From Sphingopyxis sp. BSN-002 (GTDB taxonomy: Bacteria > Pseudomonadota > Alphaproteobacteria > Sphingomonadales > Sphingomonadaceae), in contig NZ_CP091804.1 of NCBI RefSeq assembly GCF_022024275.1, positions 3,490,501-3,554,500 of the forward strand: a stretch of DNA of 64,000 nt. Reading direction: 5' to 3'. The translations under genes were made by a program, and so were the position numbers. A model generated the notes under the pieces. The model saw only the letters and a program-made list of their open reading frames with translations, was not told the origin of the DNA and did not search any database. This document shows positions 18,248 to 27,693 of this stretch, piece after piece; position 1 is the first letter of the stretch; the number at the start of each line of letters is the position of its first letter.

Positions 18248-19135
18248 TCAGGTATCGGAGACGAGCGGGCTGACCTTGCCCGTAAGCTGTTTGCGGCCCT
18301 TGGTCGTCGCTTCGGTATAGAGCGTCGGGCGCGACAGCTGTCCGGGTGTCGCGCCGGTGAAGCGCTTGATCTCCCGGATAAGGTGCGACTGGTCGTAGAA
18401 GGCATCGCCGAGATCGGCATCGTCGAGGGTCTGGCCGCGCGCGATCGCCGAGGCCGCGCGCACCGCACGATATTTGCGCGCCAGCATGCGCGGCGACAGA
18501 CCGTAATAATGTTTCGTCATTCGCTCGACCGAGCGGATCGACATGCCTGTCGCCTCGACCAGATCGGGCACCTGCGGGCTGACCGCCTCGGTCAGCCACC
18601 GGTCGACGGTCCGCGTGAACCACATCGGCGCGGGCTCGTTTTTCTTCAGGATCTCGCGGACGAAATTATTGCCGATGACCAGCCGCTCTTCGGTATTTTC
18701 CGCGGCGATCAGTGCTTCAACCACATCGTCGATCCAGTCGCCGAACAGGTCGGCGGCATCCATCGCGCGGTCGGTCAGCTTGTCGGCATGGTCGCCCATC
18801 AGCGTTGCCCATCCGGCCGGCATCATCCCGAAGCCATAGATGCGCAGCGGCCCGCGACCGGTCGCGCGCACGCTGCCGCTGGTCGGGCCGATGATCGTGG
18901 CGCGTCTCGCCGGAAAGCGGTGGCCGTCGGGAAAGATATATTCGCCCTCGGCGTGGCTCATGATGCGGAACTGCGGACGGTCGGCCCGCTCGCTCTCGTC
19001 GAACAGCGGCATGTCGAGCCGGACGAAATAGAAGCTCGAGACCATCTCCGCCAGATCGGGATCGGGCGGGAAATATTGCAGCTCGAACGGCGTATCGCCG
19101 TCCACGCCCGATGGCGAAGAGGAAACTTCCGACAT
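18248..19135 (-). CDS. AraC family transcriptional regulator
   Basis: A 295-residue regulator with a variable amino-terminal sensing domain (about 1-180) and a carboxy-terminal AraC-type double helix-turn-helix. The DNA-binding part includes DLVEATGMSIRSVERMTKHYYGLSPRMLARKYR, seen here as ATGMSIRSVERMTKHYYG and SPRMLARKYRA, then AFYDQSHLIREIKRFTGATPGQL, the second helix pair. The ligand is unknown. The start is ATG 19135 with a weak ribosome site; an in-frame ATG at 19195 is an alternative. It is separated from the DUF885 gene by about 90 bases, on the same strand. Confidence 0.88.
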   Translation of the reverse strand: MSEVSSSPSGVDGDTPFELQYFPPDPDLAEMVSSFYFVRLDMPLFDESERADRPQFRIMSHAEGEYIFPDGHRFPARRATIIGPTSGSVRATGRGPLRIYGFGMMPAGWATLMGDHADKLTDRAMDAADLFGDWIDDVVEALIAAENTEERLVIGNNFVREILKKNEPAPMWFTRTVDRWLTEAVSPQVPDLVEATGMSIRSVERMTKHYYGLSPRMLARKYRAVRAASAIARGQTLDDADLGDAFYDQSHLIREIKRFTGATPGQLSRPTLYTEATTKGRKQLTGKVSPLVSDT

Positions 19136-19226
19136 GACGAGACCGACCCCGGGCAGCTTTGTTGCCGCCTTTTTCTGTCTCCTATAATTTTCCATTTGTC
19201 GCGGGGCGTCAACCCGCAATTCCCTG

Positions 19227-21047
19227 TCAGCTTTGCTTGGCCTTCGCGATCCAGGCGTCGACGCGGCGTTCGAGGATGTCGAGCGGCACCGGCCCTGATT
19301 CGAGCACGACGTCATGAAAGGTCTTGTAGTCGAAGCGCGAACCGAGCTGCGTTTGCGCGCGCTCGCGCAGTTCCATGATCTTGAGCTTGCCGATCATGTA
19401 CGCCGTCGCCTGTCCCGGATAGACGATATAGCGCTCGATCGCCTTCTCGATGTCGCCTTGCGGGTTCGGGGTGTTGTCCTTCAGATATTTGATCGCCTGT
19501 TCGCGCGTCCAGCGCTTGTCGTGGATGCCGGTGTCGACGACGAGCCGGCACGCGCGCCACAGCTCCATGCCGAGACGGCCGAAATCGCTGTAGGGATCGG
19601 CGTAGAAGCCCATGTCCTTGGCCAGTTCCTCCGAATAGAGGCCCCAGCCTTCGGTATAGGCGGTGAAACCGCCGAAGCGGCGGAACGGCGGCAGCCCTGT
19701 GAGTTCGGTCTGGACCGCGCGCTGCAGATGGTGGCCCGGAACGCCCTCGTGATAGGCGAGCGCCTCGAGTTCGGTCTTCGACATATCCTTGAGGTCGTAG
19801 AGGTTCACATAATAGGTGCCGGGCCGCGATCCGTCGGGCGAGGGCGACTGATAGAAGGCCTTGCCTGCCGATTTCTCGCGAAAGGCCTCGACTGCCTTTA
19901 CCTGCAGCGGCGCCTTGGGCAGCGTGTTGAAGAAGGCGGGGAGGCGCGCCTCCATCGCCTTTACCTTCGCCGCGACGTCGGCGAGATATTCCTCGCGGGT
20001 CGTATAATAATATTGCGGGCTCGTCCGCAGATGCTCGAAGAATTGCGGCAGCGTGCCCTTGAAGCCCACCTTCGTCTTGATCGCTTCCATCTCGCCGTGG
20101 ATGCGCGCGACTTCGGCAAGGCCGAGGTCGTGGATCTGCGCCGCGGTCATGTCGGTGGTCGTGTAGTTGGCGAGCAGCGCCTCATAATAGGCCTTGCCCT
20201 CGGGCATGCGCCATACCCCGTCCTGTGTAGGCGCGATTGCCTGCTGGCGCTTCATCTCGGTGAGCAGGCGGGAATAGGCAGGGCTCGCGATATTGTGCCA
20301 CTCCACGATGGCTGAAGCGATCAATGCGGCCTTTTGGGTCGCGTCGATGTCGAGCTTGCCCACCTTTGCCTTGAAATCCTCGATTACCGCATTGTCGGGC
20401 ATCACCAGATTGCCGATGTCCGAAATGACATAGGCATAGACCCATTTCGGCGGTGCATAACCCTTGGCCGCGCGCTCGGCCGATTGTGCCGACAGCGCGT
20501 CGAGGAGCGAGCCGAGCCCGCGGATGCGCTCGATATAGGCTTCGGCTTCGGCGACATTGGCAACGCGGTGGATGTTGATCAGGAAGGCGGGGAGCTGGCT
20601 CTGCGCGCCATTCATCTGGTCGAAGATATATTCATGATCGCGGAAGGCGAAGAGGCGGTCGGCGCGCGCCGCCTGCGCGTTGAACAACTCGAACGACAGC
20701 GCTTCGTCTTCGGACAGCGTCTTGGGGTCGAAGCTGCCGCGCATCGCCTCGGCGCTGACCTGCTGCAGCTTGTGGCTCGCGACCTCGGCTTCGTCGCTGA
20801 CGTCGTTCCACTTGCCATAGTCGGCGTCGCGGATACCCCGATAGGCTTTGCCCTGCGGGCTCAGCGACAATTGCGCCGCGTCGTAATTGTCGAAGAATTG
20901 CGCGAGCGACGCGCCCGCAGGTGCCGGGGGAGGGGCTTCGGTCGATGCCGTTACGGGGGCTTCGCTGACGACGGCGGGGGTGCAGGCGGCAGTTGAAGCC
21001 AACAGCAGCGCGGTGGACAGGCGGGCGGCAAGGCGAAGCTGCGACAC
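19227..21047 (-). CDS. DUF885 family lipoprotein, putative metallopeptidase
   Basis: A 606-residue exported protein of the DUF885 family, related to gluzincin peptidases. The signal peptide ends STAAC, with the lipidated cysteine at about residue 22. The zinc-binding motif is in ALAYHEGVPGHHLQRA (HExxxGHH form), with downstream AYTEGWGLYSEELAKDMG supplying the conserved glutamates. The start is GTG 21047, preceded by an excellent CAGGGAG ribosome site. Members are annotated as peptidases or as unknown, and the substrate is not known. It diverges from pyrD, with start codons 67 bases apart. Confidence 0.88.
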   Translation of the reverse strand: MSQLRLAARLSTALLLASTAACTPAVVSEAPVTASTEAPPPAPAGASLAQFFDNYDAAQLSLSPQGKAYRGIRDADYGKWNDVSDEAEVASHKLQQVSAEAMRGSFDPKTLSEDEALSFELFNAQAARADRLFAFRDHEYIFDQMNGAQSQLPAFLINIHRVANVAEAEAYIERIRGLGSLLDALSAQSAERAAKGYAPPKWVYAYVISDIGNLVMPDNAVIEDFKAKVGKLDIDATQKAALIASAIVEWHNIASPAYSRLLTEMKRQQAIAPTQDGVWRMPEGKAYYEALLANYTTTDMTAAQIHDLGLAEVARIHGEMEAIKTKVGFKGTLPQFFEHLRTSPQYYYTTREEYLADVAAKVKAMEARLPAFFNTLPKAPLQVKAVEAFREKSAGKAFYQSPSPDGSRPGTYYVNLYDLKDMSKTELEALAYHEGVPGHHLQRAVQTELTGLPPFRRFGGFTAYTEGWGLYSEELAKDMGFYADPYSDFGRLGMELWRACRLVVDTGIHDKRWTREQAIKYLKDNTPNPQGDIEKAIERYIVYPGQATAYMIGKLKIMELRERAQTQLGSRFDYKTFHDVVLESGPVPLDILERRVDAWIAKAKQS

Positions 21048-21114
21048 TTTTATCTCCCTGTTTTCGGATGAGGGCGGGCTTGCCATAGCGCCCCGGCGCG
21101 CGCAATGGCGGGCC

Positions 21115-22185
21115 ATGCCGCTCTTCGCCTCCGTCGCCGATGCCGCCTATGCGCTCGTTCGTCCGCTCGTTCATGCGACCGATGGCGAAGCAGCGCACAA
21201 TCTGACCCTGAATGCGCTCCAGCCGTTGCCGCGCGCGCGTCATGCGCTGACCAGCCCGGTGCTGGCGACCGAACTGGCGGGGCTGCATTTCCCAAATCCC
21301 GTCGGCCTCGCGCCGGGTTTCGACAAGGATGCGCGCGTGGCACATGCGATGCCGCATTTCGGCTTCGGTTTCGTCGAGGTCGGCACGCTCACCCCGCTGC
21401 CGCAGGAAGGCAATCCGCGCCCGCGCCTGTTCCGGCTGGTCGAGGATCGTGCGGTGATCAACCGCATGGGCTTCAACAATGGCGGGCAGGCGAAGGCGGC
21501 CGAACGCATCGCGTGCCTGCGTCGTTACGGACTGCCGGTGCCGCTTGGCATCAATATCGGCGCGAACAAGGACAGCGCCGACCGCATCGCCGATTATGCG
21601 AAGGGCACGGCAGCGATGGCGCCGCTCGCCGACTATCTGACGGTGAATATCAGCTCGCCCAACACGCCGGGTCTTCGCGCCCTGCAGGACAGGGCTTCGC
21701 TCGAGGCGCTGCTCGACGGTGTTGCCGCCGCGCAGCCCGCAGACGCGCCCAAGCCTGTATTCCTGAAGGTCGCCCCCGACCTCGAGCCGGCCGACATCGA
21801 CGACATCGTTGCGGTTGCTTTCGACAAGGGGCTCGCGGCGGTGATCGTCTCGAACACCACCATTCTTCGTCCGGCGCTGGCGTCGCGTCATGCCGAAGAG
21901 GCGGGAGGGCTCTCGGGGGCGCCGCTTGCCGATCTTGCGCTCCGCCGCGTCAAGGATTTCCGCGCTGCCAGCGGCGGCAAGCTGCCGCTGGTTGCTGCCG
22001 GCGGCATCGCATCGCCCGAACAGGCATGGGCACGCATCCGCGCCGGCGCCAGCCTGGTCCAGATCTATTCGGCGATGGTCTATGAAGGACCCGGCCTCGC
22101 TGCGCGCATTGCGCATGGCCTTGAAAAGCTAGCGGGGCGCGACGGCTTCTCGCGCGTTGCCGATGCGGTCGGCGCGGATGACTAA
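21115..22185 (+). CDS. pyrD: Quinone-dependent dihydroorotate dehydrogenase PyrD (class 2)
   Basis: FMN enzyme of pyrimidine synthesis that oxidises dihydroorotate to orotate and passes electrons to membrane quinones. The 356-residue protein has the class-2 amino-terminal helical extension (first ~40 residues). Then come FPNPVGLAPGFDKDA, GFVEVGTLTPLPQEGNPRPR, NRMGFNNGG and VNISSPNTPGLR; the serine is the class-2 catalytic base. GGIASPEQAWARIRAGASLVQIYSA binds the FMN phosphate. Length is normal. Confidence 0.95.
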   Translation: MPLFASVADAAYALVRPLVHATDGEAAHNLTLNALQPLPRARHALTSPVLATELAGLHFPNPVGLAPGFDKDARVAHAMPHFGFGFVEVGTLTPLPQEGNPRPRLFRLVEDRAVINRMGFNNGGQAKAAERIACLRRYGLPVPLGINIGANKDSADRIADYAKGTAAMAPLADYLTVNISSPNTPGLRALQDRASLEALLDGVAAAQPADAPKPVFLKVAPDLEPADIDDIVAVAFDKGLAAVIVSNTTILRPALASRHAEEAGGLSGAPLADLALRRVKDFRAASGGKLPLVAAGGIASPEQAWARIRAGASLVQIYSAMVYEGPGLAARIAHGLEKLAGRDGFSRVADAVGADD

Positions 22186-22188
22186 CCC

Positions 22189-22219
22189 GCGCGGGGTTGC
22201 GCTGAATTGAGCCCCGCGC
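22189..22219. repeat. GC-rich hairpin between pyrD and ggt
   Basis: GCGCGGGG (22189-22196) and CCCCGCGC (22212-22219) are perfect inverted repeats around a 15-base loop just after the pyrD stop. There is no T-run, so it may be a weak or factor-dependent terminator, or a transcript-stabilising hairpin. Confidence 0.4.
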
Positions 22220-22232
22220 CAATGTCGCGCGC

Positions 22233-23924
22233 ATGATCAAACGACTCTTTGCTACCGTCAGCCTTTTCGTCCTTGCCATTCCGTCGCTCGCCTCGGCGCA
22301 GGGCGTGACCTCGTCCGCCGATCCGCGCGCGACCGAGGCCGGGCGGGAGATATTGCACGAAGGCGGAACCGCCGCTGACGCAGCGATCGCGATGGTTGCG
22401 GTCCTGACCCTCGTCGAGCCGCAGTCGAGCGGCATCGGCGGCGGCGGCTTCATGGTCTATCACGACGCGAAGGACGGCAGCATCGCGACGATCGACGGCC
22501 GCGAAACCGCGCCTGCCGCGGCGAAACCCGAACGGTTCCTCGGCGCCGACGGCAAGCCGCGCGGTTATATGGACGTCATCCCCGGCGGCCTTTCGGTCGG
22601 CGTTCCAGGCAACGTCCGCCTGATGGAAATGGCGCACAAGAAATGGGGCAAGCTGGAGTGGAAGGCGCTGTTCCAGCCCGCGATCAAGCTTGCGGAGGAC
22701 GGCTATCAGGTGACGCCTGCGCTCAACACATGGCTCGTCCAGTTCGAACCGCTGTGGAAGGAGTTTCCCGCGGCGCGCGCCATTTATTATGTCGGCGGCA
22801 AGCCTGCACCGGTCGGCACGACGATCAAGAATCCCGCCTATGCCGCGATCCTGCGCCAGATCGCCGAACGCGGCCCCGAGGCTTTCTATTCGGGCGCCAA
22901 TGCGAAGGCGATCAGCGACGCGGTCGCAAAGGCGCCGCGCAACGCGACGCAGCTGACGCTCAAGGATCTCGCCGCCTACAAGGCGAAGGAACGCCCCGCG
23001 GTCTGCACGACCTACCGCATCTACAAGGTCTGCGGCATGGGTCCGCCCTCGTCGGGCGCGACCACCGTCTTCGGCATCCTCGGCATGCTCGAGGGCTGGG
23101 ACATGAAGGCGATGGGCAAGGACAATCCCATGAGCTGGCATCTGATGGCAGAGGCGATGCAGCTCGCCTATGCCGACCGCTCGGCCTATCTCGGCGACGC
23201 CGATTTCGTCGATGTTCCGGTGCAGGGGCTGCTCGACAAGAAGTATCTCGCCGAACGCCGCGAACTCATTTCGCCCTTCGGCGCCGCTGGCCACTATGAG
23301 CCGGGCACGCCCCCGGGCGCGAAGCCGCGCGCTGAGGCTCCGCCGGTCAAGGAGCAGGGGACGACGCACTTCGTCGTCGTCGACAAGGACGGTGATGTCA
23401 TGTCGATGACCTCGACCGTCGAGAGCATTTTCGGCAGCCAGCTGATGGCGAACGGCTATTTCCTCAACAACGAACTCACCGACTTCGACCTCTCGCCGAC
23501 GAAAGACGGGCGGCCGACGCAGAACCGTGTGCAGGCGGGCAAGCGGCCGCTGTCGTCGATGTCGCCGACGATCGTCTATGGCCCCGACGGCAAGGTCGTG
23601 CTCGCGGTCGGCTCTGCGGGCGGCAAGCGCATCATCATGCATGTGACCAAGACGCTGATCGGGGTGCTCGACTGGGATCTCGACGCCAAATCGGCGATGG
23701 AGCTGCCCAACCTCTTCTTCGGCCAGCAGGGCGTGCTGATCGAGAATAATGCGGCGGGTCAGGCGATTGCCGCGAAGATGAAACCCTTCGGCTACAGCTT
23801 CACCGCGACCGATCTCGGTTCGAAGCTCAACGCCGTCCAGCGCGTCGGCGACGGTTGGCAGGGCGCCGCCGATCCGCGCGGCCCCGGCACCTCGTCGGTG
23901 GATGGCGCGCCGGCGCAAAACTGA
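22233..23924 (+). CDS. ggt: Gamma-glutamyltransferase
   Basis: Periplasmic enzyme that cleaves or transfers the gamma-glutamyl group of glutathione and related peptides. The 563-residue precursor has a clear signal peptide ending around SLASAQ. It contains GGTAADAAIAMVAVLTLVEP and SGIGGGGFMVYH early. The autocatalytic nucleophile that starts the small subunit is Thr377 in QGTTHFVVVDKDG. GKRPLSSMSPTIV and GSAGGKRIIMHV bind the glutamyl moiety. Length is normal for the family. In this window it sits between pyrD and an acyl-CoA ligase, without other glutathione genes adjacent; gloB and gloA lie 3-4 kb away. Confidence 0.93.
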   Translation: MIKRLFATVSLFVLAIPSLASAQGVTSSADPRATEAGREILHEGGTAADAAIAMVAVLTLVEPQSSGIGGGGFMVYHDAKDGSIATIDGRETAPAAAKPERFLGADGKPRGYMDVIPGGLSVGVPGNVRLMEMAHKKWGKLEWKALFQPAIKLAEDGYQVTPALNTWLVQFEPLWKEFPAARAIYYVGGKPAPVGTTIKNPAYAAILRQIAERGPEAFYSGANAKAISDAVAKAPRNATQLTLKDLAAYKAKERPAVCTTYRIYKVCGMGPPSSGATTVFGILGMLEGWDMKAMGKDNPMSWHLMAEAMQLAYADRSAYLGDADFVDVPVQGLLDKKYLAERRELISPFGAAGHYEPGTPPGAKPRAEAPPVKEQGTTHFVVVDKDGDVMSMTSTVESIFGSQLMANGYFLNNELTDFDLSPTKDGRPTQNRVQAGKRPLSSMSPTIVYGPDGKVVLAVGSAGGKRIIMHVTKTLIGVLDWDLDAKSAMELPNLFFGQQGVLIENNAAGQAIAAKMKPFGYSFTATDLGSKLNAVQRVGDGWQGAADPRGPGTSSVDGAPAQN

Positions 23925-23970
23925 TCCAACGATAAAGACAAGATAATCAAGACACTCCCTGGAGAGAGGC

Positions 23971-25800
23971 ATGAAGCTCGAAAATCCCCATCTCGACCAT
24001 TTTCCGAGTCTGGTCGCGATGTTCTTCGACCGCGCGGCGCGCGGCGGCGAAGACCCGTTCCTGTGGCGCAAGGCCGACCGCGCCTGGCAGCCGCTGAGCT
24101 GGCGGCAGGTCGCCAATCAGGTCGCGGCGCTGGCGCACAGCCTGCGTGAGCTTGGCCTCAAGCAAGGTGACCGTGTCGTTCTGGTCAGCGAGAACCGGCC
24201 CGAATTCTGCATCGCCGATCTCGCGATCATGGCCGCCGGCTGCATAACCGTGCCGACCTACACGACCAACACCGAGCGCGATCACCAGCATATCCTCGAC
24301 AACAGCGGCGCGAGTGCGGTGATCGTCTCGACCGCGAAGCTTGCGCGCGTGCTCATGCCCGCAGTGATGCGGTCGAACGCAAAGCTGGTCATCAGCATGG
24401 AATCGATGCGCATCGGCCAGCAGGGCGATGTCCAGGTCGTCGACTGGGATCCGCTCGTCACCGGCGGTGAGGCGCATCTGGAGGAAACGAAGGCCCGCGG
24501 TCTCGCGATGACGCGCGACGACACCGCCTGCCTGATCTACACCAGCGGCACCGGTGGGGCGCCGCGCGGGGTGATGCAGCATCATGGTGCGATCCTGCAC
24601 AATATCGCGGGTGCGGCCGAAGTGCTCGTCAACGATTTCGGGATCGGCGACGAGGAGGTGTTCCTCTCTTTCCTGCCATTGAGCCACGCCTATGAGCATT
24701 CGGGCGGGCAGTTCCTGCCGATCATGGTCGGCGCGCAAATCTATTACAGCGAGGGGCTGGAAAAGCTCGTCTCCAACATCGAGGAGACCAAGCCGACGAT
24801 CATGGTCGTCGTGCCGCGCCTGTTCGAGGTGATCCGCGCGCGGATGATCAAGTCGGTCGAGAAGCAGGGCAAGCTTGCAAACTGGATGCTGAACCAGGCG
24901 CTGCGCGTGGGCGAGAAGGATTACGAGCGCCGGATGGGCGTATTCGACCGCCCGGTCGACGTCCTTCTGAACAAGCTGTTCCGTCCGAAGATCCAGCAGC
25001 GTTTCGGCGGCCGTATGAAGGCGCTGGTATCGGGCGGTGCGCCGCTCAATCCCGAGATCGGGGTATTCTTCCACTCGATCGGGCTGACCCTGCTTCAGGG
25101 CTATGGGCAGACCGAGGCGGGGCCGGTGATCAGCTGCAACCGCCCCTCGGTGGGCCTCAAGATGGATACCGTCGGCCCGCCGCTGATGAACACCGAGGTG
25201 AAGATCGCCGACGACGGCGAAATCCTTGTGCGCGGCGAACTCGTCATGAAGGGCTATTGGCGCAACAAGCCCGAGACGGAGCGTGTTCTGGTCGTCGATC
25301 CCGCCGAACCTGACAAGGGTCCGTGGCTACACACCGGCGACATCGGCCATATCGACGACAAGGGCCGCATCGTCATCACCGACCGCAAGAAGGACCTGAT
25401 CGTCAACGACAAGGGCGACAATGTCTCGCCTCAACGCGTCGAGGGGATGCTGACGCTCCAGCCTGAAATCCTGCAGGCGATGGTCTATGGCGACAAGCGT
25501 CCGCACCTCGTCGGCATTATCGTCCCCGATCCCGAATGGGTCGCCGAGTGGGCCGAAGCGCAAGGGCTGCCCAAGGATCTCAAACTGCTGCGTGAACATG
25601 AAAAGTTCCGCGCCGCCGTCCGTGCCGCCGTCGACCGCGTCAACGAGCAGTTGTCGGTGATCGAGAAGGTCCGCAAGTTCGACTTTGCCGACGAAGCCTT
25701 CACGATCGAAAACGAGCAGATGACGCCGTCGATGAAGATCCGGCGCCATATCCTGAAGCAGGTCTACGAGGACAGGATCGCCGCGCTCTACAAGGCCTGA
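23971..25800 (+). CDS. Long-chain acyl-CoA synthetase / AMP-dependent ligase
   Basis: A 609-residue adenylate-forming enzyme that would activate a fatty acid to its CoA thioester. The ATP loop is IYTSGTGGAPRGVMQHH, with Arg in place of the more usual Lys. LPLSHAYEHSGG, GYGQTEAGPVISCN and TGDIGHIDDKGRIVITDRK are the other core motifs, and the carboxy domain ends near MTPSMKIRR with the catalytic lysine. The organisation is closest to the FAA1/FadD15-type long-chain ligases (AMP-forming domain with GAPLNPEIGVFFHSIGL). CTGGAGAGAGG upstream of ATG 23971 is a strong ribosome site. Confidence 0.9.
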   Translation: MKLENPHLDHFPSLVAMFFDRAARGGEDPFLWRKADRAWQPLSWRQVANQVAALAHSLRELGLKQGDRVVLVSENRPEFCIADLAIMAAGCITVPTYTTNTERDHQHILDNSGASAVIVSTAKLARVLMPAVMRSNAKLVISMESMRIGQQGDVQVVDWDPLVTGGEAHLEETKARGLAMTRDDTACLIYTSGTGGAPRGVMQHHGAILHNIAGAAEVLVNDFGIGDEEVFLSFLPLSHAYEHSGGQFLPIMVGAQIYYSEGLEKLVSNIEETKPTIMVVVPRLFEVIRARMIKSVEKQGKLANWMLNQALRVGEKDYERRMGVFDRPVDVLLNKLFRPKIQQRFGGRMKALVSGGAPLNPEIGVFFHSIGLTLLQGYGQTEAGPVISCNRPSVGLKMDTVGPPLMNTEVKIADDGEILVRGELVMKGYWRNKPETERVLVVDPAEPDKGPWLHTGDIGHIDDKGRIVITDRKKDLIVNDKGDNVSPQRVEGMLTLQPEILQAMVYGDKRPHLVGIIVPDPEWVAEWAEAQGLPKDLKLLREHEKFRAAVRAAVDRVNEQLSVIEKVRKFDFADEAFTIENEQMTPSMKIRRHILKQVYEDRIAALYKA

Positions 25801-25827
25801 TCGGCGAACCGCGGACCTTTCTGCATC

Positions 25828-25887
25828 GGGTGAAGCCGAGACGGCCGCCGAGAAGACGGTTTACAAGCCGCCATCTCGGCTTCATCC
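25828..25887. repeat. Long inverted repeat after the acyl-CoA ligase gene
   Basis: Arms 25828-25845 and 25870-25887 share TGAAGCCGAGA in opposite orientation and pair over 18 positions. The only two mismatches become G-U pairs in the plus-strand RNA. The loop is 24 bases. There is no T-run on either strand. It lies in the 176-base convergent gap and may act as a bidirectional terminator or be a palindromic repeat element. Confidence 0.5.
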
Positions 25888-25976
25888 GTTGCAGAGGGAA
25901 CCATCGGCAATTGCAGGCGGGGATGCGACCCGAAGAGCTCGGCGCAAACCGGGCCCCGCCTGCGACCGAGCGTAGC

Positions 25977-26420
25977 TCAGCCAGCGTCCCCCGCCGGTTT
26001 GCGATAGGGGACGAATTCGCCAAAGACGCAGGTCGGACCGCGGATGCCGCTGGTACGGTCGACCAGATGGAAGAAGTCGCCTTCACAGGTCGATGAACCG
26101 AATTGCCGGATGACCATGATGTCGCTGTCGCGTGCGAGGCCGGGGCAGCTGCCCTTCAGATTGTTGCGGTAAACGAGATTGCCGCCCGAACGATAGAGCA
26201 GGATGTCGTCGGAGATACGGATCGTGTCGTTCGACCGGTAATTGGGCAGGCAGCGGACCGGCTCACCCGGAACCTTGCCGGCAAGCTGCTTGTCCAGCCG
26301 TTCCATCTGCTTCGGCGTCAACGCCGCGGCGCCGGCTTCGGCTGCCCCCGAGGGCGCACAGCTGGCGATCAGCGGGCCGGCGAGCATCGCCAGTGCTGCG
26401 GCGTATATCGTCTTGGACAT
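25977..26420 (-). CDS. Hypothetical lipoprotein
   Basis: A 147-residue predicted lipoprotein of unknown function. The signal peptide ends LIASC with the lipidated cysteine at about residue 21. The mature part has four further cysteines (VRCLP, GSCPG, STCEG, PTCVF) likely to form two disulfides. A segment NDTIRISDDILLYRSGGNLVYRNNL resembles small sphingomonad proteins annotated only as hypothetical; I quote it here as NDTIRISDDILLYR. GGAG seven bases before ATG 26420 fixes the start. It follows gloB on the same strand after 62 bases. Confidence 0.75.
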   Translation of the reverse strand: MSKTIYAAALAMLAGPLIASCAPSGAAEAGAAALTPKQMERLDKQLAGKVPGEPVRCLPNYRSNDTIRISDDILLYRSGGNLVYRNNLKGSCPGLARDSDIMVIRQFGSSTCEGDFFHLVDRTSGIRGPTCVFGEFVPYRKPAGDAG

Positions 26421-26482
26421 GGTCACACTCCTTGCAGCATCGGGGATGCTGGCATTTGCTAAATGAACGGGCGCTGAAGTCG

Positions 26483-27205
26483 TCACGCCGCGTCCTTGAG
26501 CGCGCGTATGCGCCCGAGTTCGGCCGCGGTCGGCGCGCGCAGGAAGGGGTTGGTCGCGCGTTCAGCGCCGATGTTCGTGGGTACCGTCGCTTCGCCCGCC
26601 GCGCGGGCGGACTCGACCGCCGCCAGCCGCTCGGCGAGCGCGGCATTGTCGGGATCCACCGTCACCGCGAAACGCGCGTTCGACAGCGTATATTCGTGTG
26701 CGCAATAGACGCGGGTCGCATCGTCGAGCGTGGCAAGGCGCTGCATGTTGGCGAACATCTGTTCGGCGGTGCCTTCGAACAGGCGGCCGCAGCCCATCGC
26801 GAACATCGTGTCGCCGACGAAAATCGCCGCATCGTCCGCGAAATGATAGGCGATGTGGCCTGCCGTGTGCGCAGGGACATCCCACACTTCTGCGACATGC
26901 GCGCCGAGTTTCACCCGGTCGCCGCCCCTGACCTGTACGTCGAGGGTCGGAATACGCCCGAACTCGGCCGCGGGACCGGTGATCGTGCAGCCCGTCGCCT
27001 CCCGGATGGCGGCATTGCCGCCGGTGTGATCGGGATGCCAGTGGGTGTTCCAGATGTCGGTGATCGCCCAGCCGCGCACGCTTGCGGCTTCGAGTACCGG
27101 CTCGGCGACCGCCGGGTCGACGACCATCGTCGCCTTGCTGTCGGGATCGTGGACCAGCCAGACATAATTGTCGCTGAGGACGGGGATACGGACGATGTCG
27201 AGCAT
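26483..27205 (-). CDS. gloB: Hydroxyacylglutathione hydrolase (glyoxalase II)
   Basis: Metallo-beta-lactamase-fold enzyme that hydrolyses S-D-lactoylglutathione to D-lactate and glutathione, the second step of methylglyoxal detoxification. The 240-residue protein carries the binuclear metal motif THWHPDHTGG (His55, His57, Asp59, His60), HTAGHIAYHFADD with a further ligand, and FVGDTMFAMGCGRLFEGT. HEYTLSNARFA near the end is the glyoxalase II glutathione-binding region. A gloA-type gene lies 0.5 kb upstream on the same strand, so both halves of the pathway are present. Confidence 0.93.
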   Translation of the reverse strand: MLDIVRIPVLSDNYVWLVHDPDSKATMVVDPAVAEPVLEAASVRGWAITDIWNTHWHPDHTGGNAAIREATGCTITGPAAEFGRIPTLDVQVRGGDRVKLGAHVAEVWDVPAHTAGHIAYHFADDAAIFVGDTMFAMGCGRLFEGTAEQMFANMQRLATLDDATRVYCAHEYTLSNARFAVTVDPDNAALAERLAAVESARAAGEATVPTNIGAERATNPFLRAPTAAELGRIRALKDAA

Positions 27206-27279
27206 GCTTACGATGATCTCCTTTCTCTCCGGCCTCTCATGCCCACCAGACGGAGCGGCGGACCGCCAGCCTTGGGCTG

Positions 27280-27687
27280 TCAGGTCGCGATCGCGTCATA
27301 TCCTTTCGCGTTGAACGCGATCAGGCAGAAACCGTTGCCGAACGGGTCGGCGAACATCGCCTGTCTGCCATAGGGCAGGTCCAATGTCTCACCCTCCTGT
27401 ATCGCCCCGGCGCGAATTGCTTTCAGCGCGGCCGCGTCGAGATCGTCGACGGTAAAATCGGGATGCACCGGGGTCCAGTGCCGCGCGTAGCGGCGGATGT
27501 CCCCGCCGGCCGGAGCGATCGCCGATCCTTCGGGTTTCCGGATGAGGTAAACGGGCGCCTCACAGCCCAGCAGCTCGACGATATCATCATCGAACCGGCG
27601 CCCGACAGTCAGGCCAAGGGCTTCGGTATAAAAGCGCTCGCCGGCAACGAGGTCGGGGACGTCGATATTGATCAACAGCCCCGGCAT
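27280..27687 (-). CDS. VOC family protein
   Basis: A 135-residue vicinal-oxygen-chelate fold protein (glyoxalase/bleomycin-resistance superfamily). It begins LLINIDVPDLVAGERFYTEAL and ends with MFADPFGNGFCLIAF, the two halves of the beta-alpha-beta-beta-beta repeat. The reaction is unknown. It lies between gloB and gloA on the same strand, six bases from gloA, so it is probably co-transcribed with the glyoxalase group. Confidence 0.85.
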   Translation of the reverse strand: MPGLLINIDVPDLVAGERFYTEALGLTVGRRFDDDIVELLGCEAPVYLIRKPEGSAIAPAGGDIRRYARHWTPVHPDFTVDDLDAAALKAIRAGAIQEGETLDLPYGRQAMFADPFGNGFCLIAFNAKGYDAIAT

Positions 27688-27693
27688 ATCGTC

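Noticed and set aside
25960..26000. tRNA-like text GAGCGTAGCTCAGCC
   Set aside because: Resembles a D-arm only by chance; no acceptor stem, anticodon arm or TTC arm follows, and it runs into the lipoprotein gene.
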